Below, piece by piece: positions 34,290-39,761 of a stretch of 39,761 nt of DNA. The translations under genes and the position numbers were made by a program. The stretch is taken from positions 1 to 39,761 of the forward strand of contig JAPLFL010000106.1 in assembly GCA_026390695.1 (NCBI GenBank). The letters are read 5' to 3'. Numbering within the stretch: position 1 is the stretch's first letter; every line of letters begins with the position of its first letter. Source of the stretch: Candidatus Kapaibacterium sp. (GTDB lineage Bacteria > Bacteroidota > Ignavibacteria > Kapaibacteriales > UBA2268). Under the pieces are notes generated by a model. It was not told where the DNA came from. It did no database searches and was given only the letters and a program-made list of their open reading frames with translations.

Positions 34290-34820
34290 CTTCCTGTATT
34301 CTTCAATATACTTCTTATAGTGGCTTGTAGTGCTTGTTACACGATAAATTTCATCAGCATTCAGTTCTTTGATCACCTTAGCTGGAACACCTGCAACCAT
34401 AGTTCCATCCGGTACAACAAAACCCTCACGAACAAGAGCACCTGCGGCAACAAGACTGTTTTTGCCAACAACTGCACCATCGAGAACTATTGCACCAATT
34501 CCGATCAAACATCCTTCATTCAGGGTAGCACCATGCACCGAGACTGAGTGAGCCAATGAGACATTATCAGCAATATTGACTGGGAATTTATCATTAGTAA
34601 CATGAATCATGCTCATATCCTGAATGTTAACATTTTTCCCAATTTTTATATAATGCACATCTCCTCGAATGACACAGTTATACCAGACTGAGGAACCTTC
34701 ACCGATTTCAACGTCGCCAATTATTCTCACACCCTCACAAATAAATACACTCGGATGAATCTTCGGAAAGACTCCCTTAAATCCGATAATACTTCCGCTA
34801 TGACCACTTTCCAGCTTCAA
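34275..34820 (-). CDS. Gamma-carbonic-anhydrase-like hexapeptide-repeat protein
   Basis: This 181-aa protein folds as a left-handed beta-helix. Segments IGDVEIGEGSSVWYNCVIRG, IGKNVNIQDMSMIHVTND and IGIGAIVLDGAVVGKNSLVA are the repeat coils, and the three metal ligands are present as His73, His91 and His96 (SLAHSVSVHG). Members include true gamma carbonic anhydrases (CO2 hydration) and proteins of unproven activity (YrdA/PaaY type). The start is TTG at 34820: an in-frame stop lies upstream, and the conserved FKGVFPKIHPSVFI begins only 13 codons in. It is downstream of the DUF3108 gene by 44 bases, so it is probably co-transcribed. Confidence 0.9.
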   Translation of the reverse strand: MKLESGHSGSIIGFKGVFPKIHPSVFICEGVRIIGDVEIGEGSSVWYNCVIRGDVHYIKIGKNVNIQDMSMIHVTNDKFPVNIADNVSLAHSVSVHGATLNEGCLIGIGAIVLDGAVVGKNSLVAAGALVREGFVVPDGTMVAGVPAKVIKELNADEIYRVTSTTSHYKKYIEEYRKSYEL

Positions 34821-34864
34821 CTTATAACCTTCAACTTTATCATTTTTACTTTATAATTTTCAAC

Positions 34865-35671
34865 TCAATTCGCTCTTGGCAATGACCAATTATTCCTTCT
34901 CCATTTTACAAGTTCAACCGTGACAGCACCAACAAGTACATTCAATTTCGCTTTTAAAGGAACATGAGCATCGTCATCAGAGAACCAGCCTTCAAAATTA
35001 CCACTTAAACCATAGAGTCCTTTCCAGTTACCTTTACCGGTAAAATAAATAGACTTTAGAGGATAATCAGCGGCATCGATTTCCACTTTTTCTCTTTTTC
35101 CCTGTAAATAGAGAATGGTTGTGGATGTATCACGTTCGATAATTGTTGGCACGACAAGATTTTTTTTAGAATCCACGTATTGCCGAGCAAGGTAAAAGAT
35201 CGAAGAACCGTCATTCCAGCGCTTTTTGGTTTTAACAGTTTCCTTATATTTAATTTGCCCCTGATACCAACTTTCATTGTAAAATTCATTATCAGGATAA
35301 TTAAAAAGAATCTTCTGAAAAACCCAGTCATAGCTCATGAATTTTGTATTGCCAACAAATTGATTTGAATAAGAAATTGACTGATCAACCCAACTTTCAT
35401 AAATTGCATGCAAGGCGACATATGGAATACCTTCACGTGAATCAATGTAAGCTTTGGTTCTCCAAACTGTTTTATCAGCGATTTTTTCCTGACCGATAAT
35501 GGTCATTTTAATTGTTCCTATTCTAATTCCAAGAAAAGAAACTTTATATTCTAATTCTTCTCCGGCATCCATTACAGCACCTGAAAGAGGTTTGAATATT
35601 AGAATTAATAACAAAGAAAATAGTAATAGGAATTTATAAGATTTATTCATTTTTTGAGTTTTGTTTTTCAT
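34865..35671 (-). CDS. Exported DUF3108 protein
   Basis: This 268-aa protein has a signal peptide (about 8-32; an alternative start is Met8) and a beta-rich mature part typical of DUF3108: GEELEYKVSFLGIRIGTIKM then TIIG, IYESWVDQSISYSN, KYKETVKTKKRWNDGSSIFY and the final YPLKSIYFTGKGNW. Members are predicted periplasmic lipid-binding-like beta proteins and their molecular function is not established. It follows the ctpA terminator, so it probably has its own promoter in 35672-35743, and it precedes the carbonic-anhydrase-like gene. Confidence 0.85.
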   Translation of the reverse strand: MKNKTQKMNKSYKFLLLFSLLLILIFKPLSGAVMDAGEELEYKVSFLGIRIGTIKMTIIGQEKIADKTVWRTKAYIDSREGIPYVALHAIYESWVDQSISYSNQFVGNTKFMSYDWVFQKILFNYPDNEFYNESWYQGQIKYKETVKTKKRWNDGSSIFYLARQYVDSKKNLVVPTIIERDTSTTILYLQGKREKVEIDAADYPLKSIYFTGKGNWKGLYGLSGNFEGWFSDDDAHVPLKAKLNVLVGAVTVELVKWRRNNWSLPRAN

Positions 35672-35743
35672 GATTAATTTAAAATAAAGAAATGTGAATT
35701 TAGCACAACAAATTTAGTAAAAAATTTAAAAATATTTGTAGTG

Positions 35744-35776
35744 AAAAAGCCCTTCTATGTTGTATAGTAGAAGGGC
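35744..35776 (-). terminator. Rho-independent terminator downstream of ctpA
   Basis: A 9-bp stem, GCCCTTCTA (35749-35757) and TAGAAGGGC (35768-35776), encloses a 10-base loop. On the minus strand it is followed by TTTTTCAC. It lies 38 bases after the ctpA stop. Confidence 0.88.
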
Positions 35777-35813
35777 AAATTCATGTAAAAGGTCATCTGA
35801 AGCAATGATCATT

Positions 35814-37526
35814 TTATTTAGTCTTGAGATTAGCAATTTTTTCAGCTTCAGGGAATAGATTCAGTGCTTTATTTACCATGATATCATCGGTAAATAAAAT
35901 TTGTAGAAATTTATTTCTGTCCCAGATTGCACGAGCAATATTTGCTTTCAGTGAAGAGCAAATATATTTATAATCCGTATCGAAATTCTCTTTATTCCAT
36001 TCCACACCTTTTTTAACAGCAAAATTTTTGAACTCGCTCATCATTTCAGTGGAAGGATTCCAATTAATCAGAAAATCCTTAAAGTTCTCTTTATATTTAG
36101 CTTTCAAATTTTTACCATTGGATCCAAGATATTCCGATTCGAATTCAAAGAACAAATTTTTATTTCTTAGATCACGACTCAGTTTTGTAATTGTGTCATA
36201 GCGAATGATATAATCCGGTGTTATACCGCCTCCGGCAAGTACCATTCTACCTTTTTTAGTGTGATATATACTTAAAGTATCAATTGTCGCAAGTTTTTTC
36301 CCATGTTTATCAGATTTATCTTCTTTATTTTTGATAATAATTTTATCTGTTGAAACAGTAACGATTTTACCTTCTTTTTCCAATTCGCCAGTGACTTTAC
36401 TTAAAGCATGTTCAACATTTGCTCCTTCTTCAAGGTCTATTCGACCAACAAGTTCATGGTAACGATCTTTATCTTTATAAGGTCTCTGGATGCAGCGACC
36501 GGATGGCGTATAGTATTTAGAAACAGTTATTCTGAATGAAGAACCATCACCAACATCATATTGACGCTGTACCAGTCCCTTACCATAACTTGTAACTCCG
36601 ACAATAAGCCCACGGTCAAGGTCTTGCATAGCACCGGAAACAATCTCACTTGCTGATGCAGATCCACCATCAACGAGAACGATTAACGGACTTTTTTCAA
36701 ATAAGCCTCCGTTTGTAGAAACATACGATTCTTCAAAGCCAGATTTGCGGCCGTGTGTGAAAACAACAGTATCGCCACCGCTCAGGAACTCATCAGCCAT
36801 CATGTATGCCTGATTTAAATATCCACCGGGATTTCCGCGAAGATCTAATATCAGTTTCTTCATACCTTGTGCTCTAAGGTCTCTCAGTGCGCTTACTATT
36901 TCATCATGTGTTGTTGCCGAGAATTTTTCAACACGAATCAATCCAATATCGGTATTGCCTACAATGAATGAGGCCTGGACACTATTTAACGGAATTTTAT
37001 CACGTGTTATGACAAAATGTATTAACTCTTTTTCGCTTTGTCTTTTAATATCAACGGCAACCTTAGTCCCAATCGGGCCTTTCAGCTTTTTAGGTACAAC
37101 GTCACGAGTAATTCCAATTGCATCTTCTCCATCGATTTTAACTATTTTATCTCCTGACAAAATGCCTAAAGATTCGCTTGGACCGCCTGGTATGGGGGAT
37201 ACAATAGTAATAGTATCGTTTAATATATCAAATTCAACTCCAATGCCTTCAAAGCTTCCCTGAAAATCTTCATTAACCCGTTTCATATCTTCAGCAGGTA
37301 TGAAAACCGAATGTGGGTCTAATTCATTAAGCATTCCTCGTATGGCAGCTTCCACCATTTTTTGAGTATCTACCTCTTCAACGTAATTTTTAAATGCAGT
37401 ATTTAATACCAGATCAAGTTTTTTAACCTGATTATAAATACTGTCACCGGATATAACCGGTTGTAGAAAGAAACCAATCATGATACCAAGAAATATGGTC
37501 AAAATTAGTGTCAGATTTTTCTTCAT
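35814..37526 (-). CDS. ctpA: C-terminal processing peptidase (S41 family, CtpA/Prc)
   Basis: In 570 aa there is an N-terminal signal anchor (about 5-24), a helical cap, a PDZ domain at about 90-165 (SFEGIGVEFD, ILSGDKIVKIDGEDAIGI) and the S41 protease core. The catalytic Ser291 (GGSASASEI) and Lys316 (TSYGKGL) are 25 residues apart, as in E. coli Prc. A C-terminal extension (about 400-570) ends the protein. It cleaves periplasmic proteins at their C-termini. It is monocistronic, with a terminator after it and a structured 430-base upstream region. Confidence 0.96.
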   Translation of the reverse strand: MKKNLTLILTIFLGIMIGFFLQPVISGDSIYNQVKKLDLVLNTAFKNYVEEVDTQKMVEAAIRGMLNELDPHSVFIPAEDMKRVNEDFQGSFEGIGVEFDILNDTITIVSPIPGGPSESLGILSGDKIVKIDGEDAIGITRDVVPKKLKGPIGTKVAVDIKRQSEKELIHFVITRDKIPLNSVQASFIVGNTDIGLIRVEKFSATTHDEIVSALRDLRAQGMKKLILDLRGNPGGYLNQAYMMADEFLSGGDTVVFTHGRKSGFEESYVSTNGGLFEKSPLIVLVDGGSASASEIVSGAMQDLDRGLIVGVTSYGKGLVQRQYDVGDGSSFRITVSKYYTPSGRCIQRPYKDKDRYHELVGRIDLEEGANVEHALSKVTGELEKEGKIVTVSTDKIIIKNKEDKSDKHGKKLATIDTLSIYHTKKGRMVLAGGGITPDYIIRYDTITKLSRDLRNKNLFFEFESEYLGSNGKNLKAKYKENFKDFLINWNPSTEMMSEFKNFAVKKGVEWNKENFDTDYKYICSSLKANIARAIWDRNKFLQILFTDDIMVNKALNLFPEAEKIANLKTK

Positions 37527-37892
37527 ATTATCCCCAAAAAAACAAAAATTTATTATCCTTAATTACTAAAATTTCTTGATATTGTTTCAAATTATAAATT
37601 AAATTCAAACCAAGAGAAAAATCGTTTTATTGACGCTTTATAAGATGAATTGTTTTAGAGTAAGAAATATTTTATTCATCCGATGACAAAATCTTCTGTT
37701 GAATTTCTTTTTCTCATTTTCCCTTGCTGATGAGACTATGTGAAAACAAAGGAAATCTATGTATTGGACATCCTGAGAGAAAAGAAGGATCAAGTCCGTA
37801 AGCCATTTCTGTATTTATAATTTCATTCTATATGATAGAAAAAAGAGTTTATTGAGTGAACTCAAAGTTGAATAATATTAAAGTTTGTATAA
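37527..37892. other. Upstream region of ctpA with a possible hairpin at 37766-37797
   Basis: There is no gene in this gap. GGAC-ATCCT (37766-37774) can pair with AGGAT-CAA-GTCC (37786-37797) around an 11-base purine-rich loop, with a three-base bulge. It lies about 240 bases before the ctpA start, so it could belong to the ctpA leader if the promoter is further right. AT-rich sequence without a clear TAnnTTTG fills the rest. Confidence 0.35.
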
Positions 37893-37935
37893 TAAAATTA
37901 AAAACCTTCCGAACGATTTTTTCATTCGGAAGGTT
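37893..37935 (-). terminator. Rho-independent terminator of the FN3-protein gene
   Basis: AACCTTCCGAA (37903-37913) pairs perfectly with TTCGGAAGGTT (37925-37935), an 11-bp stem. On the minus strand it is followed by TTTTAATTTTA. It lies 22 bases beyond the stop of the gene at 37958-38593. Confidence 0.88.
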
Positions 37936-37957
37936 AATTTCAACAAAAAAAACTACC

Positions 37958-38593
37958 CTAAACTGGACTCACCGGAATAATCACATCGTTTACTATCGCA
38001 TAATTTGAAAAAGGCCCCTGAATTTCTCCATGCTGTCCTTTAACCCGATAAACTATTCTTACTCCCGGTGTATTTCCCGCATGAGTATAAGTAAGCTTGC
38101 TCGTAACAAAAACTGTCGCCCATGTAGATGCAGTTCCGATTAATGCTTCTATAACAAATAATGTATTAGTTGCATTCCCGTTTCGTTTCCATTTTAATTC
38201 ATAACTTCCGCTTCCAACAATATTAGCAACTAAATCCGTTGGCGGAAATGGTATCGGTGTAGGTCCTGAACCAGATCCCGGAACAGTTATCTGCAATTGT
38301 GCCTTCAAATCATTAGTAACCCCTGTTCTTGCTTGAATCCGCTTGACCAATGCACGTGCCAACACTTCGGAAGTCTCTCTCGTGAGTTTTTTCCTTTCGG
38401 TTGCTGCTTTCGCCGCTGCCTGTTTTGTTTCGCTATCGGTGATTGCAGTATCGAAATCACTCTTATCAGTTGATAAGGCTGTCATTTCAGTAGATAATAA
38501 GCCCAATGTACTTAAATTGGCATTAGCTACAGTGATAAAATTTGCTAACCAATCTTGATAGATGGTATCGGAAGACGGGATGAAGTCTGCCAT
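37958..38593 (-). CDS. Protein with N-terminal helical domain and C-terminal fibronectin-III-like domain
   Basis: In 211 aa, residues 1-105 are helical (FIPSSDTIYQDWLANFITVA then the Ala-rich KQAAAKAATERKKLTRETSE and ALVKRIQARTGVT). A Gly/Ser/Pro linker (GSGSGPTPIPFPP, about 110-122) leads to an FN3-like beta domain (123-208: YELKWKRNGNATNTLFVIEA, GVRIVYRVKGQHGEIQGPFS). There is no signal peptide. Similar two-part proteins are scattered through many phyla without a known role. Base composition is visibly more G+C-rich than its neighbours, which suggests transfer. A strong ribosome site (AGGAG about 9 bases before the ATG) and a strong terminator frame it as a single-gene unit beside the second repeat array. 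Confidence 0.72.
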   Translation of the reverse strand: MADFIPSSDTIYQDWLANFITVANANLSTLGLLSTEMTALSTDKSDFDTAITDSETKQAAAKAATERKKLTRETSEVLARALVKRIQARTGVTNDLKAQLQITVPGSGSGPTPIPFPPTDLVANIVGSGSYELKWKRNGNATNTLFVIEALIGTASTWATVFVTSKLTYTHAGNTPGVRIVYRVKGQHGEIQGPFSNYAIVNDVIIPVSPV

Positions 38594-38666
38594 AAATAAA
38601 CTCCTAATAATTATAAAGATAGAACAATTAAGTGTATATAAAAAACATACCAGAACACTCTATTTT

Positions 38667-38918
38667 TCAAGGAATTTGTAATTATTTCACAAGAATCTGT
38701 TCCATTTTCTTAAGAATCTGTTCCATTTTCTTAAGAATCTGTTACAATTTCCCAACAATCTGTTCCATTTTCCCAACAATCTACTTCATTTTCCCAAGAA
38801 TCTGTTCCATTTTCCTAACAATCTACTTCATTTTCCCAAGAATCTGTTCCATTTTCCTAACAATCTGCAACAGATTCCTAACAATCTGCAACAGATTCCT
38901 AACAATCTGCAATAAATT
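38667..38918 (-). repeat. Array of 12 tandem 21-bp units (copy 2, inverted relative to copy 1)
   Basis: Read on the minus strand, twelve contiguous 21-base units share the core AGATT(G/C)TT(A/G)GG and AAAATGGAAC/AAAATGAAGT with the array at 13040-13312. The first unit (38898-38918, AATTTATTGCAGATTGTTAGG) and last unit (38667-38687, AAATAATTACAAATTCC...) match the terminal units of copy 1, so the two arrays are the same bounded element, not independent microsatellites. It lies between the FN3-protein gene and the T9SS propeller gene and follows the latter in the same reading direction. The 38594-39077 gap holds no credible gene. Confidence 0.93.
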
Positions 38919-38956
38919 CCTCAGTATATAAACTATTAACTTTGGAATTTATTGTA
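38908..38956. repeat. Inverted repeat at the promoter-proximal edge of array 2
   Basis: TGCAATAAATTCC (38908-38920) pairs at 12 of 13 positions with GGAATTTATTGTA (38944-38956) across 23 bases. The right arm is an extra, opposite-facing copy of the array's first-unit word GGAATTTATTG. This may be an end structure of the repeat element. Confidence 0.6.
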
Positions 38957-39014
38957 GAGTATATTGAAAAAATATTTTGACTTTTTGGGTGTATTTTAGA
39001 ATTTTTAAAACTCA

Positions 39015-39046
39015 TTTTTCAAAATAAACTTATTTATTCTGAAAAA
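39015..39046 (-). terminator. AT-rich hairpin after the T9SS propeller gene, possible weak terminator
   Basis: TTTTTCAAAATAA (39015-39027) pairs with TTATTCTGAAAAA (39034-39046) at 12 of 13 positions with a 6-base loop. It lies about 30 bases after the stop of the minus-strand gene. The stem is A/T only apart from one G-C pair, so it is weak. Confidence 0.35.
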
Positions 39047-39077
39047 GGGGTTAAAATCATGTTTTCATGGTTGGCTC

Positions 39078-39761
39078 CTATTTATTTATTATTAATTTGT
39101 AACTCTGAGTTTCTTTTCCATTTCTTATTACAATAAAGTAAGTCCCATTAGCTAAATCGGAAACGTTAAATTGAAGGGAATTTTGACCGATTGGAATAAT
39201 TTTATTAACTAGATTTCGAATAATTAAACCATCAATAGTAGTTAAATTAATAAATGAAGTTGATTGATTCTTTATTTTTATATTGATAGTAATATTTCCT
39301 GTTGGTGGATTTGGAAAAATTAAAGTTGATTCAGATAAATTAGATTTAACAGAATTAGTGCCATAAAAGTTATTTGTTAATAAAAATATATATCTACCAC
39401 CCGTTTCTACAATATATTTATCATTATGACTAATTGAAAAATTGGCTATAGTACCATGATATATTTCATTAACTTTTTCTCCTGTTGAAATTTTCCAAGA
39501 ATCAAAATGTCCACAAGAAGTCACCAAATATTTATCATCTGGTGAAAATTCCATTCCAGTTAATGTATAACCATTAATCGGAAGTGTAAATAGAAGCTGT
39601 TTTGTATTAAAATCTCTAATTTCAACTCCTTTGAAGGAATCAGCAATTTTATCGGTAAAATATTTACAGGTATTAGATAATTTAAAACTCTGATAACTTC
39701 CAAGCACATCAACACTGTCAAGTGTATTGAAATCATAGATTACATCCCATCCGTAGCCATA
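39078..39761 (-). CDS. Secreted WD40-like propeller protein with T9SS sorting domain (partial, N-terminus beyond the window)
   Basis: The frame is open to the right edge: the codons before the first candidate start read YGYGWDVIYDFN and TLDSVDVLGSYQ, so the gene continues outside. About 228 residues are visible. The N-terminal part has propeller-like blades (GVEIRDFNTKQLLFTLPING, MEFSPDDKYLVTSCGHFDSW, FSISHNDKYIVETG). The last 80 residues form a type-A T9SS C-terminal domain: FPNPPTGNITINIKI, then strands FINLTTIDGLIIRNLV, LQFNVSDLANGTYFIVIRNG and the terminal YKLIINK. Such domains send the protein through the outer membrane. It belongs to the same kind of gene as the remnant at 12884. Confidence 0.88.
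   Translation of the reverse strand, partial: YGYGWDVIYDFNTLDSVDVLGSYQSFKLSNTCKYFTDKIADSFKGVEIRDFNTKQLLFTLPINGYTLTGMEFSPDDKYLVTSCGHFDSWKISTGEKVNEIYHGTIANFSISHNDKYIVETGGRYIFLLTNNFYGTNSVKSNLSESTLIFPNPPTGNITINIKIKNQSTSFINLTTIDGLIIRNLVNKIIPIGQNSLQFNVSDLANGTYFIVIRNGKETQSYKLIINK

Noticed and set aside
37729-37760. Hammerhead-ribozyme-like CTGATGAG followed by GAAA
   Set aside because: The bases between the two core words give no proper stem II with the closing G-C pair, and stems I and III are not found.
38632-38931. Open frame through array 2 encoding a repeating Ile/Cys/Phe-rich peptide
   Set aside because: Same artefact of the 21-base period; the hydrophobic heptads have no start context or other protein features.

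Overview
This window is an AT-rich stretch of the chromosome of a Gram-negative bacterium, most likely from the Bacteroidota / Ignavibacteriota / Kapabacteria side of the FCB group. Three things point there. A partial gene at the right edge ends in a type IX secretion (T9SS, Por) sorting domain. A pair of genes at the left edge looks like the GldL/GldM motor of that system. Several upstream regions carry the TAnnTTTG -7 element typical of Bacteroidetes-like promoters. Shine-Dalgarno sequences are mostly weak and several starts are TTG or GTG. I see no rRNA, tRNA, CRISPR array, transposase or phage gene.

Layout. Positions 1-413 hold palindromic tandem repeats and short direct repeats. 414-3744 (minus) is a tightly overlapping operon: an LptF/LptG permease, a GldL-like protein and a GldM-like protein. 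3825-9387 (plus) is a cbb3 oxidase operon: the copper ATPase CcoI, CcoS, a fused CcoN-CcoO, CcoQ and a mono-haem CcoP, closed by a strong terminator. 9458-10288 is a glycosyltransferase-like gene. 10408-12567 (minus) is a secreted PD40-propeller/CxxCH/TPR protein. 12884-13366 holds the remnant of a secreted propeller gene, a 13-unit array of a 21-bp repeat and a terminator. 13370-16148 (minus) carries a coiled-coil/barrel protein, a Fic enzyme and a proline dehydrogenase. 16216-18691 (minus) is a nucleotide-sugar cluster.

19004-25808 (plus) is a compact signalling and envelope cluster: a YVTN lipoprotein, a two-GAF PP2C phosphatase, a PD40 lipoprotein, an ECF sigma factor, an unusual membrane protein that appears to join an anti-sigma-like N-terminus to an outer-membrane-barrel-like C-terminus, and a small lipoprotein. 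25813-37526 (minus) is mostly housekeeping: GT4 glycosyltransferase, an S/N-rich protein, an RlmI-type methyltransferase, a flippase-like membrane protein, an OPT transporter, YicC, a gamma-carbonic-anhydrase-like protein, a DUF3108 protein and the CtpA protease. 37958-38593 is an FN3-type protein. A second 21-bp-repeat array (38667-38918, opposite orientation) and the partial T9SS propeller gene finish the window.

The observations most worth following are the two inverted 21-bp-repeat arrays, each lying downstream of a secreted propeller gene or its remnant; the GldL/GldM-like pair coupled to an Lpt permease; and the sigma / trans-envelope anti-sigma-like cluster.
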